DNA from: Betaproteobacteria bacterium Ga0077532
Lineage (GTDB): Bacteria; Pseudomonadota; Gammaproteobacteria; Burkholderiales; Ga0077523
DNA: 64,000 bases
NCBI GenBank assembly: GCA_001464895.1
Contig: LNEE01000019.1
Coordinates: forward strand, 62,001-126,000
Direction: 5' to 3'
This document shows positions 8,054 through 17,881 of the stretch, piece after piece (the first letter of the stretch is position 1; each line of letters begins with the position of its first letter). A program made the translations under genes and the position numbers. The notes beneath the pieces are model-generated. The model did no database searches, was not told the origin of the DNA, and worked only from the letters and a program-made list of their open reading frames with translations.

Positions 8054-10648
8054 ATGAAAAGCAGCGAAATCCGCCATCGATTCCTCGAGTACTTCCGCCG
8101 GAACGGCCACACCGTCGTGTCTTCCTCGCCGCTCGTGCCCGGCAATGACCCGACGCTGCTGTTCACGAATGCCGGCATGGTGCAGTTCAAGGATGTCTTT
8201 CTCGGTCAGGATCGGCGCCCGTACTCCCGGGCGACGACCTCGCAACGTTGCGTGCGTGCCGGCGGCAAGCACAACGACCTGGAGAACGTGGGCTACACGG
8301 CCCGGCACCACACGTTCTTCGAGATGCTGGGCAACTTCAGCTTCGGCGACTACTTCAAGCGCGAGGCCATCCAGCTCGCCTGGGGTTTCCTCACCGAGGA
8401 ACTGGGCCTCCCGAAGAGCAAGCTCTGGGTGACGGTGCACGCCGACGACGACGGCGCCGAGAAGATCTGGCTGGAGGACATGCAGGTCCCGGCGGACCGG
8501 GTGGTTCGCATCGCGACGAACGACAACTTCTGGCAGATGGGCGACACCGGCCCCTGCGGCTATTGCACCGAGATCTTCTTCGATCACGGCCCGGGTGTGG
8601 CGGGCGGTCCGCCGGGATCCCCGGATGCCGACGGCGATCGCTACATCGAGATCTGGAACCTCGTGTTCATGCAGTTCAACCGGGACGACAAGGGCGTGCT
8701 GCATCCGCTGCCCAAGCCCTCGGTCGACACCGGGATGGGCCTCGAGCGCGTGAGCGCCGTCATGCAGGGCGTCCATTCCAACTACGACATCGATCTCTTC
8801 CAGGAACTCATCGTCGCCGCCGCGCGCGCCACGGGTTCGGAAGACCTCGAGAACAACTCGCTGAAGGTGATCGCGGACCACATCCGCGCCTGCAGCTTCC
8901 TCATCACCGACGGCGTGATCCCGGGCAACGAAGGTCGCGGCTACGTCCTGCGCCGGATCATCCGGCGGGCCATCCGTCACGGCTACAAGCTCGGCTGCAA
9001 GCGTCCGTTCTTCCACACGCTCGTGGCTGCGTTGTCCCGCGCAATGGGCGAGGCGTATCCCGAACTGGTCGCGGCACAGGCGAAGGTCGAGCAGGTGCTG
9101 AAGCAGGAGGAGGAGCGCTTCGCCGAGACCCTCGAGCACGGCATGGCCGTCCTGGAAGGCGCGATGCAGAAGGAGGACCGCATGCTCGACGGGTCCACGG
9201 TGTTCAAGCTGTACGACACTTTCGGATTCCCCCTCGACCTCACGGCTGACATCGCCCGCGAGCGCGGCTTCACCGTCGACTTCGCCGGTTTCGAGGCCGA
9301 GATGGAGCAGCAGCGCAGCCGTGCCCGTGCCGCCTCCCGCTTCCAGGTGCAGACGGGCGTCGAGTACACCGGCCAGCCGACCGAGTTCCGCGGGTACGAG
9401 ACCCTTGAGGACGATGCCGAGGTGCTCGCGCTCTATCGCGACGGCAGTTCGGTCACGCAGGTGGAGGCGGGCGAGAGCGCCGTGGTGGTGCTCGACCGGA
9501 CACCTTTCTACGCCGAGTCCGGCGGCCAGGCGGGCGATGCCGGCGAACTCGTCGCGGGGTCCGGCACCTTCACCGTGGCCGACACCCTGAAGATCCAGGC
9601 CACCGTCTTCGGACACCACGGCAAGATGGCCACCGGGCGCCTGTCCGTGGGGGACACCGTCACCGCACGGGTCGACGGCACGCAGCGCCATCGCGCCGCA
9701 TTCAACCACTCCGCCACCCACCTGATGCACGCGGCGCTCCGCAAGGTGCTGGGCTCGCACGTCACCCAGAAGGGTTCCCTGGTCGATGCGCACCACACGC
9801 GTTTCGACTTCAGCCATTCGCAGCCCGTCACCGCCGACGAACTGGCGCACGTCGAGGACCTCGTGAATCGCGAGATCCGCCGCAACGTGCCCGTGGAGGC
9901 GCGGGTCATGAAGTACGACGAGGCGTTGAAGGCCGGTGCCATGGCCCTTTTCGGCGAGAAGTACGGCGACGAGGTGCGCGTCATCGGCATGGGTGACTTC
10001 TCGACGGAACTCTGCGGCGGCACCCACGTGAAGCGCAGCGGCGACATCGGATTCTTCAAGATCGTCGGGGAGACCGGTGTCGCTGCCGGCATCCGCCGCA
10101 TCGAGGCCGTCACGGCCGACGGTGCCCTGGCCTATGCCCGCAGCCAGGAACGCCAACTCGCCGACATCGCCGGCATGCTGCGCGCGCCCGCCCAGGAGAT
10201 CGGCACGAAGCTCGCGCAGACCCTCGACACGGTGAAGTCGCTCGAGAAGGAACTCGCCCGCCTGAAAGGCAAGCTCGCCTCTTCGCAGGGCGATGATCTC
10301 GCCGGAACGGCCACCGACGTGAAGGGCATCAAGGTCCTCGCTGCAAAGATGGAGGGGGCGGACGCCAAGGCACTGCGCGAGACCATCGACAAGCTGCGCG
10401 ACAAGCTCGGGTCGTCGGTCGTGGTGCTGGGCAGTGCGGAGGGCGCCGACAAGCTCACGCTGATCGCGGGCGTGTCGAAGGACCTCACCGGCAAGGTGAA
10501 GGCCGGAGAACTGGTCGGCTTCGTGGCGGGGCAGGTGGGCGGCAAGGGTGGCGGCAAACCCGACCTCGCACAGGGCGGCGGCACCAACGTCGCCGGTCTC
10601 GATGCGGCGCTCGCTTCGGTCTTGGGCTGGGTCGACGCCAAGGTTTGA
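8054..10648 (+). CDS. alaS: Alanyl-tRNA synthetase
   Basis: Charges tRNA-Ala and edits Ser/Gly mischarging. 864 residues, normal for the family. N-terminal aminoacylation domain shows the class II motifs [15 protein letters not shown] and [16 protein letters not shown]. The editing domain carries the zinc ligands H552 and H556 (FNHSATH) and C654 and H658 (CGGTH), all present, so editing should be active. The C-terminal domain (coiled segment around [18 protein letters not shown], then the Gly-rich [15 protein letters not shown]) is the oligomerisation/DHHA1 part. Stands alone downstream of recX. Confidence 0.98.
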   Translation: MKSSEIRHRFLEYFRRNGHTVVSSSPLVPGNDPTLLFTNAGMVQFKDVFLGQDRRPYSRATTSQRCVRAGGKHNDLENVGYTARHHTFFEMLGNFSFGDYFKREAIQLAWGFLTEELGLPKSKLWVTVHADDDGAEKIWLEDMQVPADRVVRIATNDNFWQMGDTGPCGYCTEIFFDHGPGVAGGPPGSPDADGDRYIEIWNLVFMQFNRDDKGVLHPLPKPSVDTGMGLERVSAVMQGVHSNYDIDLFQELIVAAARATGSEDLENNSLKVIADHIRACSFLITDGVIPGNEGRGYVLRRIIRRAIRHGYKLGCKRPFFHTLVAALSRAMGEAYPELVAAQAKVEQVLKQEEERFAETLEHGMAVLEGAMQKEDRMLDGSTVFKLYDTFGFPLDLTADIARERGFTVDFAGFEAEMEQQRSRARAASRFQVQTGVEYTGQPTEFRGYETLEDDAEVLALYRDGSSVTQVEAGESAVVVLDRTPFYAESGGQAGDAGELVAGSGTFTVADTLKIQATVFGHHGKMATGRLSVGDTVTARVDGTQRHRAAFNHSATHLMHAALRKVLGSHVTQKGSLVDAHHTRFDFSHSQPVTADELAHVEDLVNREIRRNVPVEARVMKYDEALKAGAMALFGEKYGDEVRVIGMGDFSTELCGGTHVKRSGDIGFFKIVGETGVAAGIRRIEAVTADGALAYARSQERQLADIAGMLRAPAQEIGTKLAQTLDTVKSLEKELARLKGKLASSQGDDLAGTATDVKGIKVLAAKMEGADAKALRETIDKLRDKLGSSVVVLGSAEGADKLTLIAGVSKDLTGKVKAGELVGFVAGQVGGKGGGKPDLAQGGGTNVAGLDAALASVLGWVDAKV

Positions 10649-10737
10649 ACCGGTCGGCCCCTGGACACCAGAACCCTGGGGGCCGGCTTCATCATCGGCG
10701 TGCCGGAGACCGGTCGCCAGGACACGAGGAGAAGGCG

Positions 10738-11271
10738 ATGAAACGCACGACGATGTGGCTGGCCGGGATGGTGATGACGGCGGTGCCGGCCCTGGGCTTC
10801 GCGCAGGCGAAGGAAGTGACGACGACGCAGTCGATCCGCATCAAGGGGTCCCCCGAGGAAGTCTGGACCTACGTGGGCGATTTCGGCGGGCTCGCGAAGT
10901 GGTTTCCGTCGGCGGAATCGAGCCGGCTCGTGCTGAAGTCGCGGAGCGAGGAAGGCGCGATCCGCGAACTGCTGCGCCGGAACGGGACGCGCGTCACGGA
11001 GAAGCTCACCGAGTACGACCCGACCAACATGCGGATCACGTACACGTACGCCGACGGTGCCGTGATGGCGAGCGACTATTTCGCGACGATCCAGGTGAAG
11101 GATGTCGGCAACGGCGAGACGGAGGTCGTGTGGAGCGGCCGCTTCACGCGGCTCGCCTATTGGCAGGATCCGCCCCCCGCCGGTCAGGACGACGATTCCC
11201 TGCGGACGTTCTTCACCAATGCCTACAAGGCCGGTCTGGGTGCGCTGAAGACGGCAGTCGAAGCGCCCTGA
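10738..11271 (+). CDS. Exported SRPBCC-family protein
   Basis: 177 residues from the ATG at 10738, preceded by GAGGAGAAGG; an earlier in-frame start at 10645 is less likely because it precedes this strong ribosome site and signal peptide. Residues 1-22 (basic start, hydrophobic core, ALGFA) look like a cleavable signal peptide, so the mature protein should be periplasmic. The rest (IRIKGSPEEVWTYVGDFGG, then LAKWFPS) is the START/polyketide-cyclase-like helix-grip fold that binds hydrophobic ligands. No ligand can be named. Converges on the EAL-HDOD gene with a 33-base gap. Confidence 0.75.
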   Translation: MKRTTMWLAGMVMTAVPALGFAQAKEVTTTQSIRIKGSPEEVWTYVGDFGGLAKWFPSAESSRLVLKSRSEEGAIRELLRRNGTRVTEKLTEYDPTNMRITYTYADGAVMASDYFATIQVKDVGNGETEVVWSGRFTRLAYWQDPPPAGQDDDSLRTFFTNAYKAGLGALKTAVEAP

Positions 11272-11304
11272 TCCTCGGTCTGTTCGCGGGCGCGGTGCCT
11301 GTGG

Positions 11305-12543
11305 TCAGGGTGCCGCGTCGGCGATGCTGTTGGCCCACTCGATCGCACCCACATAGGCCTCGCCGACCCGCATGGCATTCAGGCCATCGATGCGTTCGAT
11401 CTGCCGCTCGATGCCGGGAACGTCGGACAACTCCACCTGCTCGGCAAGGTTGAGAAGATCGCCGAGCCGGCCCTCGCGCCTCAGCACTGCGGCACGCACC
11501 TGCTCCGGGACGGCGAGCGAGGCGAGGATCTCCTCGATGGGGCGCCCGAGCAGGGCGCCCACCAGTGACAGGATGCCCGCCAGGAACGCGTCGTCCGACT
11601 CACGGGCGCTGCCCGTGGCGGCGGACATCAGTTCCATGAGCTTGCCGCGGGTGGCGGCCAGCATCAGGAGCGGTGTCGGGAACTGCGCGCCGGGTGCCGC
11701 GGCCGTCGCGAACATCAGCAGCTGCAGCCATCGCTGCAGCTGACGTCGACCGAGGACAGCGATCGCCTCCTTGAGCGACTGAATCCGTGACTTGGCGCCC
11801 GTCGACACCGAATTCACCAGCCGCAGCAGATTGATCGTGAGGTCGGGGTTCTGCTTGAAGATCTTCTCGATCTCGGTGGTATCCGCATCGGAGACCACGA
11901 GGCCGACCAGCTGCATGATCGCGGACTCCGTGTGGGACAACCGCTTGCCCTCGAGCACGGTGGGCTTCGCGAAGTAGTAGCCCTGGAAGAGTTCGTAGCC
12001 GAGTGCCAGGCAGCGGTCCACCTGCTCGCGGGTGTCCACTTTCTCCGCCAGCAGGCGGACCGGCCAGCGTCGGAGTCGCGCGGTCGTCTCGGCAAGCTCC
12101 GCGTCGCTGTGCCCCGGGATCTCGACCTTCACGACATCGATGAGGTCCAGGATCCGCGCGTAGCGCTCCGTGTCGCCCGCGAAGTCGTCGAGCGCGAGAC
12201 GAAAGCCCGCTGCGCGAAGCTCGCGCAGCCGTGCGACCAGGGCGTCGTTGATCTCCACGGTTTCCAGCACCTCGAGCACCACCCGCTCCTTCGGCAGCAG
12301 CTCGATGACCTCGCTCATCAGGAGCGACGCCGACAGGTTGATGTAGCCCGTGAAGTGCCCGAGCACCGCCTCGACGCCCAGCTCAGTGAAGGCGTGGTTG
12401 ATGACCGTGGCCGTGGCCAGCAGGTCGTCGTCGATGTGGGCACCATTCGCCTGACTGGACCGGAAGAGCAGTTCGAATGCGACGAGGTTGCCCTGCCGGT
12501 CCAGGATGGGCTGGCGGCCGAGGAACAGATTGTTCGCGTCCAC
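11305..12543 (-). CDS. EAL-HDOD (YuxH/CdgJ-like) signalling protein
   Basis: 412 residues if translation starts at GTG 12543, eight bases after the stop of the phosphomannomutase gene; the frame is open much further but only opposite that gene. EAL-type domain 1-200: E24 in AFELLFR, NLSAS, LALDDFA, AEKVDT and FQGYYFAKP keep several catalytic positions, but loop 6 after DDFA is rewritten (no GxGYSS), typical of YuxH-like proteins that bind rather than hydrolyse c-di-GMP. HDOD domain about 205-400. No receiver or membrane segment. Such proteins in other bacteria affect motility; here that is only suggested by the flagellar genes elsewhere in the window. Confidence 0.82.
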   Translation of the reverse strand: MDANNLFLGRQPILDRQGNLVAFELLFRSSQANGAHIDDDLLATATVINHAFTELGVEAVLGHFTGYINLSASLLMSEVIELLPKERVVLEVLETVEINDALVARLRELRAAGFRLALDDFAGDTERYARILDLIDVVKVEIPGHSDAELAETTARLRRWPVRLLAEKVDTREQVDRCLALGYELFQGYYFAKPTVLEGKRLSHTESAIMQLVGLVVSDADTTEIEKIFKQNPDLTINLLRLVNSVSTGAKSRIQSLKEAIAVLGRRQLQRWLQLLMFATAAAPGAQFPTPLLMLAATRGKLMELMSAATGSARESDDAFLAGILSLVGALLGRPIEEILASLAVPEQVRAAVLRREGRLGDLLNLAEQVELSDVPGIERQIERIDGLNAMRVGEAYVGAIEWANSIADAAP

Positions 12544-12551
12544 GACGCCGT

Positions 12552-13925
12552 TCAGAAGGGAAGGGTCACGTGCGGTGCGACAGCGAGGATGGCGCGGCGG
12601 AAGGCTTCCTGGATACGGGCGAGCGCCGCGGCGTTGTCGCCCTCGAATCTGAGCACCACCACGGGCGTGGTGTTGGAGGACCGCGCGAGACCGAAGCCGT
12701 CCGGATACTCCGCGCGCACGCCGTCGATGGTCAGGATGTCGGTGGCGCCTTCGAAACGCGCTTCCCGCTGCAGCTTGTCCATGAGCGCGAAGTTCTCGCC
12801 TTCGGCGAGCTTGATCTGCAGCTCCGGCGTGTTCACGGAATCGGGCAGGGATTCGAGCGGGACGCTGACGTCCGCCACCCGCGAGAGGATCTCCAGCAGG
12901 CGGGCCCCGGCATACACGCCATCGTCGAAGCCGTACCAGCGCTCCTTGAAGAAGACGTGGCCGCTCATCTCGCCCGCGAGCGGCGAACCGGTCTCGCGAA
13001 GCTTCGCCTTGATGAGCGAGTGCCCTGTCTTCCACATGAGCGGGCGGCCGCCGCGCTCGCGGATCCACGGGAAGAGCGCCCGGGTGCACTTCACGTCGAA
13101 GATGATTTCGGCGCCGGGATTGCGGGTGAGGACGTCCTCGGCGAACAGCATGAGTTGCCGATCGGGATAGATGATGCGGCCGCGCTTCGTCACGACCCCG
13201 AGCCGGTCGCCGTCGCCGTCGAAGGCGAAGCCCAGTTCGCCGCCCTCTCGCAGTGCCTCGATGAGATCCTCGAGATTCTCGGGCTGGGACGGGTCGGGAT
13301 GGTGATTCGGGAACGTGCCGTCCACATCGCAGAACAGTTCGGTGACGCGGCAACCGAGGCGGCGATACAGCTCCGGGGCGAAGCCGCCGGCGACGCCGTT
13401 GCCGGCGTCCACGACGAGGTCGATCGGACGCGAGAGCTTCACGTCGCCGACGACGCGGGCGATGTAGGCCTCGGCGACGTCTGCGCTCGTGTAGCCGCCG
13501 TTCCCCGTCGTGAAGTCGTTCTTCTCGATCCGCCGGCGGAGGTCCTGGATCGCCTCGCCCGCGATCGCCTCATCGGCCATGACCATCTTCAGCCCGTTGT
13601 ACTCCGGCGGGTTGTGGCTGCCGGTGACCATGATCCCGGACCGCGTGCCGAGATGGTGGGCGGCGAAATAGAGCATGGGTGTGGTGACGAGACCCACGTC
13701 GACCACGTCGCAGCCCGCTGCCCGGAGCCCCGTGGCCAGGGCGTCGGCCAGCATCGGCCCCGACAGCCGCCCGTCGCGGCCGATGGCCACGCGCGGGGTG
13801 CCACGGGCCAGCGCCTCGCTGCCGAAGGCGCGACCGATGGCTTCCACGGCGGCTGGTGTGAGGGCGGTCTGGACGATGCCGCGGATGTCGTAGGCCTTGA
13901 AGATTTCTGGAGCGATGGAAGGCAT
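12552..13925 (-). CDS. manB: Phosphomannomutase/phosphoglucomutase (AlgC/ManB type)
   Basis: Interconverts hexose 1- and 6-phosphates, supplying GDP-mannose or UDP-glucose for surface polysaccharide. 457 residues. Four alpha-D-phosphohexomutase domains: phosphoserine loop TGSHNPP with S103, metal loop DGDGDR, sugar loop GEMSGH, and phosphate loop RSSNTTP near the C-terminus. ATG at 13925-13923 with GGGAGG-like bases upstream (CCTCCCAGGACC on this strand). GATAAT at 13960-13955 is a possible -10. The EAL-HDOD gene follows eight bases after its stop, so the two are probably one transcript. Substrate preference (Man versus Glc) cannot be told. Confidence 0.93.
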   Translation of the reverse strand: MPSIAPEIFKAYDIRGIVQTALTPAAVEAIGRAFGSEALARGTPRVAIGRDGRLSGPMLADALATGLRAAGCDVVDVGLVTTPMLYFAAHHLGTRSGIMVTGSHNPPEYNGLKMVMADEAIAGEAIQDLRRRIEKNDFTTGNGGYTSADVAEAYIARVVGDVKLSRPIDLVVDAGNGVAGGFAPELYRRLGCRVTELFCDVDGTFPNHHPDPSQPENLEDLIEALREGGELGFAFDGDGDRLGVVTKRGRIIYPDRQLMLFAEDVLTRNPGAEIIFDVKCTRALFPWIRERGGRPLMWKTGHSLIKAKLRETGSPLAGEMSGHVFFKERWYGFDDGVYAGARLLEILSRVADVSVPLESLPDSVNTPELQIKLAEGENFALMDKLQREARFEGATDILTIDGVRAEYPDGFGLARSSNTTPVVVLRFEGDNAAALARIQEAFRRAILAVAPHVTLPF

Positions 13926-14116
13926 GGTCCTGGGAGGATGATGTGAATCGGTCGATTATCGCCGCCTGTACCGAGGCATTCCAGCCTCGCGGCCGATTGT
14001 TGATGCAATTCAGTTGCCAGATTTGCCGGGCAGTTGGTCGATCGGGTGCCGCATGTGAAGCCTTCGACACGTCACGCGCTGACTTGAAGTCATCCGTGGA
14101 ACGCCAGCGCGCCTCC

Positions 14117-15082
14117 CTAGCGTGGACCCGATCGACCGGACTCGGTGAAGAAGCGGCAGAGGCGCCTGGGAAGCCAGCGCACGTTTCCCGGAAACGGACC
14201 GCTCACGAACCCCACGTGGCCACCCGAGCGCGGCTGCTCCAGCGTGACGAACGGCGAGATTGCAGTCGGATCCGGGAGATGGCGTGCTGGAAGGAAGGGG
14301 TCGTTCCGCGCGTTGAGGACGAGGGTCGGCACCTGGATGCGCGGAAGGTCGGGCAGGCTGCTCGCGCGCGTCCAGTAGTCGGTGACATCGCGATACCCAT
14401 GGAGTGGGGCAGTGAAGGCGTCGTCGAACTCGTGGAAATCGCGGGCACCGGCCACGCGGGTTCTATCGGCGAGGCCCGGGAACCGGTCGATCTGCGCCAG
14501 CGCCTTCGGCCGAAGAGTGCGCAGGAACTCGGCGGTGTAGACCCGATTGAAGCCACGTCCGAGCACCGTGCCCGCTGCCATGAGATCGAGGGGCACGCTC
14601 ACCGCGGCGGCGGCAGCCACTTGAACGCGGGCGGCAGGACCCTCCCGGGCGAGCCACTTGAGCAGGGCGTTGCCCCCGAGGGAGACCCCGGCCGTGAAGA
14701 GCGTCTGCCCGGCGATCCCGCGGAAGCGCTCCAGGATCCAGCCGATCTCGTCGGCGTCGCCGGAGTGATAGGCGCGGGGCGCGAGGTTGGGGGTTCCGCC
14801 GCAGCCGCGGAAGTGGGGGACGGCGCCCCTCCAGCCCAGGTTCGCGACCTCGGACATCAGCGCGGCGGCGTATGGGCTGCCGGAATTGCCCTCCAGTCCA
14901 TGAAAGAGGACGACGAACGGCGCGTCGTCCGGGCCGTCGATGCGGTCGACGTCGATGCGGTCGCCGTCCGGTGTGTTCCAGTGTTCGCGACGGTACCGGG
15001 GAGGGCGCGGCCGAAGTACGAGTGCCGGGTAGACCGTCTGCAGATGACGTCCGGGCAGCCACCAGGGGGCTCGGTACGACAC
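14117..15082 (-). CDS. YheT-family alpha/beta hydrolase
   Basis: 321 residues from GTG 15082. Oxyanion/N-terminal block HGLEGNSGSPY, nucleophile elbow GVSLGGN (Ser134), acid NARNDPF and histidine in GGHVGF complete a hydrolase triad; HFRGCGGTPN and YHSGD are YheT signatures. An upstream ATG at 15175 is in frame but would overlap the previous gene by 79 bases and add residues with no family match, so GTG 15082, 14 bases after that gene's stop with GAGG at 15098-15095, is preferred. Substrate unknown; carboxylesterase or lipid hydrolase activity is the family guess. Confidence 0.85.
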   Translation of the reverse strand: MSYRAPWWLPGRHLQTVYPALVLRPRPPRYRREHWNTPDGDRIDVDRIDGPDDAPFVVLFHGLEGNSGSPYAAALMSEVANLGWRGAVPHFRGCGGTPNLAPRAYHSGDADEIGWILERFRGIAGQTLFTAGVSLGGNALLKWLAREGPAARVQVAAAAAVSVPLDLMAAGTVLGRGFNRVYTAEFLRTLRPKALAQIDRFPGLADRTRVAGARDFHEFDDAFTAPLHGYRDVTDYWTRASSLPDLPRIQVPTLVLNARNDPFLPARHLPDPTAISPFVTLEQPRSGGHVGFVSGPFPGNVRWLPRRLCRFFTESGRSGPR

Positions 15083-15096
15083 GGGATCGTGGGTCC

Positions 15097-15531
15097 TCAG
15101 TGGAGGGTCGGTGTCGGAGTGTCGATCGATTCGGGAGCGAGTTCGCTGCCGGGGTTGCTCCCGTGATGCATCCACATCCGCCAGCCGGCCGCGGTCCGGA
15201 CGAATACGTTCGTGACGCAGACCCGGGCCGTCATGCGTTTGGCGCCGGCCACCGAGATCTCTTCCATCACGCTGTGCACGCGGATGTCCGGCCGGTCGAG
15301 GACGATGCCTTCGGTCCGCCGGAAGGTGAGCTTCACACCACCGCCGAAGATCCGGCGCCAGGATTCCCGCACGTCGACGGGCCCCACGAGCCGGTCACTG
15401 CCAGGGTGGATGCACACGATGTCGTCGGCGTCGGCCCAGGTGGCCATGAGGGCCTCGAGATCAGCCTGCTCGAAGGCGCGGTAGAAGGCGTCCTCCGCGT
15501 CTGCGGGGCTGGCGAATTCTGGCAGGCTCAA
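15097..15531 (-). CDS. NTF2/SnoaL-like protein
   Basis: 144 residues from TTG 15531, which overlaps the waaF stop as TTGA; GTGGGG lies about eight bases upstream, so translational coupling to waaF is likely. The sequence DAEDAFYRAFEQADLEALM, ADDIVCIHPG and RMWMHHGSNPG matches the cone-shaped NTF2-like fold (DUF4440/SnoaL-like). No enzymatic residues can be assigned. The next gene on the strand is the YheT hydrolase. An upstream start inside waaF cannot be ruled out. Confidence 0.75.
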   Translation of the reverse strand: MSLPEFASPADAEDAFYRAFEQADLEALMATWADADDIVCIHPGSDRLVGPVDVRESWRRIFGGGVKLTFRRTEGIVLDRPDIRVHSVMEEISVAGAKRMTARVCVTNVFVRTAAGWRMWMHHGSNPGSELAPESIDTPTPTLH

Positions 15532-16535
15532 GGCGATGACCCCACGGCGGCCAGCGTTTCGGCGAGAACGGACTCCACGGACAGATCCTCCATGCAGGCG
15601 AAGTGACCCAGCGGGCACTCGCGGCGGAAACAGGGACTGCAGGGTACCGGATGGCGCACGATGCGGGCCACGTCGGAAAGCGGTGGCGTGTAGTCGGGGG
15701 AACTCGACCCGAACAGGGCCACCACCGGGACGCCGACTGCGGCCGCGACGTGCATGAGTCCGGAATCGTTGCTGACCACCACCGCGGCGCATGCCAGGAG
15801 GTCGGTGGCGTCTCCGAGATCGGTGCGTCCCGCGACGGATTCGCAGGCGCCATCCGAGGCCACGCGGATGGCTTCGGCCACCGGGGCGTCCTTTGCAGAG
15901 CCGAGCAGCCACACGGCGAATCCGCGGTCCGCAAGCTGGCGTGCGAGGGATGCGAAGTGCCGGACCGGCCAGCGCTTGGCGGGGCCGTACTCCGCGCCCG
16001 GACACAAGCAGGCCACCGGCTTGTCGAGTGCCAGGCCCAGGCGCGCCGCGAGCGCCGTCCGGGCGCCGGCCGCACTTTCCAGGTGCGGCCTCGGTGCCAC
16101 GACGGGGCCGTCTCCGAGCAGCAGGAAGCGGTCGACGAGTCGCGGGACAGCGGCGGGATCGAACGACCGGATATCGTTCAGGAGGCCACGGCGCTGTTCA
16201 CCGAGGAATCCCGTCCGCCGGGGAATGCCTGCGAACCAGGGGACGAGTGCCGACTTGAGGGAGTTCGGGAGCACCACCGCCTGCCGATAGCCGCGGGATC
16301 GCAGGCTGCGGGCGGTGCCCCAACGCTTGCCGAGGGCAAGCTCACCGTGGGCGAACGGACTGTCGATGGCCGCTTGCACCCCGGGCATGCGGCGGACGAT
16401 CGGGAGAACCCAGCCCGGCGCGAAGACATCCACCACCGCACCTGCCGTACTCGACTGCAGGCGTGCGATCAGCGGTTGCGCCATCACCATGTCGCCCACC
16501 CAGCTCGGGCCCACCACCAGGATCCGGTCGGTCAC
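15528..16535 (-). CDS. waaF: LPS heptosyltransferase II (WaaF/RfaF)
   Basis: Adds the second L-glycero-D-manno-heptose to the LPS inner core using ADP-heptose, at the cytoplasmic face of the inner membrane. 335 residues, GT9 family. N-terminal VVGPSWVGDMVMAQPLI with the catalytic Asp, CPGAEYGPAKRWP for donor binding, and NDSGLMHVAAAVG near the C-terminus are diagnostic. The C-terminal cysteine cluster CSPCFRRECPLGHFAC is common in this family. Lies after the zinc-finger gene and ilvE on the same strand. Confidence 0.93.
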   Translation of the reverse strand: MTDRILVVGPSWVGDMVMAQPLIARLQSSTAGAVVDVFAPGWVLPIVRRMPGVQAAIDSPFAHGELALGKRWGTARSLRSRGYRQAVVLPNSLKSALVPWFAGIPRRTGFLGEQRRGLLNDIRSFDPAAVPRLVDRFLLLGDGPVVAPRPHLESAAGARTALAARLGLALDKPVACLCPGAEYGPAKRWPVRHFASLARQLADRGFAVWLLGSAKDAPVAEAIRVASDGACESVAGRTDLGDATDLLACAAVVVSNDSGLMHVAAAVGVPVVALFGSSSPDYTPPLSDVARIVRHPVPCSPCFRRECPLGHFACMEDLSVESVLAETLAAVGSSP

Positions 16536-16557
16536 GATCCGGTCCGCGGCAGATGCG

Positions 16558-16761
16558 TCAGTGGCCCTTCGGTGCCGGGCCCGTCAGCGTGTAGTGCGTC
16601 CCGCAGTAGGGGCAGAGCGCCTCGCCCGTGGTCTCGATCGGCAGGAAGACGCGCGGGTGGGAGTTCCAGAGCGCCATCGCAGGCGTGGGGCAATGCAGCG
16701 GCAGATCCGCGGCCACCACCTCCACGCGCCGCGATTTCGGGTCCGGCTTGCCGGGTTGCAT
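16558..16761 (-). CDS. Small CHCC zinc-finger protein
   Basis: 67 residues. Contains the zf-CHCC pattern C24, H35, C50 and C53 (CPYC) followed by GTHYTLTG, as in the short zinc-binding proteins related to the NDUFS6 accessory subunit of complex I. Encoded between ilvE and waaF, a position conserved in betaproteobacteria. ATG at 16761-16759, 11 bases after the ilvE stop. Precise role unknown; possibly assembly of a respiratory or Fe-S protein. Confidence 0.85.
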   Translation of the reverse strand: MQPGKPDPKSRRVEVVAADLPLHCPTPAMALWNSHPRVFLPIETTGEALCPYCGTHYTLTGPAPKGH

Positions 16762-16772
16762 GGGAAACCTCG

Positions 16773-17693
16773 TCAGACGAAGGAGAGCCAGGACAGGCGT
16801 TTCTCGTCCCGGGCGTTGACCACGTCGAAGAACATCGACTGGAGCTTGGCGGTGATCTCGCCGCGGGTGCCGCTGCCGATCGTGCGGTTGTCGAGTTCGC
16901 GGATGGGGGTCACCTCGGCTGCCGTCCCGGTGAAGAACGCCTCGTCCGCGATGTAGATGTCGTCCCGCGTCATGCGCTTCGACGTCACTTCCAGGCCGAT
17001 GTCGCTCGCCAGCTGGATCACGGTGTCGCGGGTGATCCCGATCAGGGCGGAGGTCAGCTCCGGTTCGTAGAGCTTTCCGTTCTTGATCACGAACAGGTTC
17101 TCGCCCGCGCCTTCCGCCACGTATCCGTCCACGTCGAGGAGGAGGGCCTCGTCGTAACCGTCCTGGGTGGCTTCGAGATTGGCAAGAATGGAGTTGGCGT
17201 ACGTGGCGGCGAACTTCGCGCGCGCCATCGTGACGTTGATGTGGTGCCGGGCGAACGAGGAGGTCTTCACCCGGATGCCCTTTTCGATGCCGTCGGCGCC
17301 GAGATAGGCACCCCAGGGCCACGCTGCGATCGCCACGTGCACCGTGGCCCCGCGGGGGGAGACCCCCATCTTCTCGGAACCGTAGAAGGCGATCGGCCGG
17401 ACGTAGCAGGATTCGAGCTTGTTGGCGCGCACCACCTCGCGGCTGGCTTCCATGAGCGTCTGGCGGTCATACGGCATCTTCATCATGTAGATGTGTGCCG
17501 AGTTGAACATGCGGTCGATGTGCTCTTCCAGGCGGAAGATCGCCGTGCCCTTGACCGTGTTGTAGGCCCGCAGCCCCTCGAACACGGCGAGGCCGTAGTG
17601 GAGCGAGTGGGTCAGCACGTGGGTATTGGCGTCCCGCCAGGGCACGAGCTTGCCGTCGTACCAGATGAACCCGTCGCGGTCGGCCATGGACAT
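16773..17693 (-). CDS. ilvE: Branched-chain amino acid aminotransferase
   Basis: PLP-dependent last step of Val, Leu and Ile synthesis. 306 residues, fold type IV. PLP lysine is K160 in MARAKFAATYANS; EGAGENLF (194-201) and GTAAEVTPI line the cofactor phosphate and substrate sites; HYGLAVFEGLRAY near the start is the family signature. ATG at 17693 is chosen for AAGGAGAG about nine bases upstream; a second ATG at 17687 is possible. TACAAT at 17727-17722 is a candidate -10. Heads the ilvE / zinc-finger / waaF / NTF2-like / yheT run. Confidence 0.96.
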   Translation of the reverse strand: MSMADRDGFIWYDGKLVPWRDANTHVLTHSLHYGLAVFEGLRAYNTVKGTAIFRLEEHIDRMFNSAHIYMMKMPYDRQTLMEASREVVRANKLESCYVRPIAFYGSEKMGVSPRGATVHVAIAAWPWGAYLGADGIEKGIRVKTSSFARHHINVTMARAKFAATYANSILANLEATQDGYDEALLLDVDGYVAEGAGENLFVIKNGKLYEPELTSALIGITRDTVIQLASDIGLEVTSKRMTRDDIYIADEAFFTGTAAEVTPIRELDNRTIGSGTRGEITAKLQSMFFDVVNARDEKRLSWLSFV

Positions 17694-17721
17694 GCTGAAT
17701 CTCTCCTTTGATAAAGGCGGG

Positions 17722-17727
17722 ATTGTA
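17722..17727 (-). promoter_or_regulatory. Candidate -10 element of ilvE
   Basis: On the minus strand TACAAT (17727-17722) is followed by CCCGCC and lies 28 bases before the ilvE ATG. No good -35 match is seen 16-18 bases upstream. Confidence 0.35.
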
Positions 17728-17881
17728 GCCGAAGACCCCCGGCCGGCCGAAGGTACAGCAGGTGCAAAGGCGTGGCAGTACAGCGTCATCGTGGGCGTCG
17801 AAGTTGCTTGCCCGTCCTCGGAGCTTTCACCTACCCTCGGCGCGTGCCGAGTTTCCGGTACCCATCGTCCCGCCCGCACGG

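Noticed and set aside
7958..10156. Open frame opposite alaS (732 codons)
   Set aside because: Antisense shadow of alaS; His/Asp-rich sequence typical of reverse-complement G+C-rich code.
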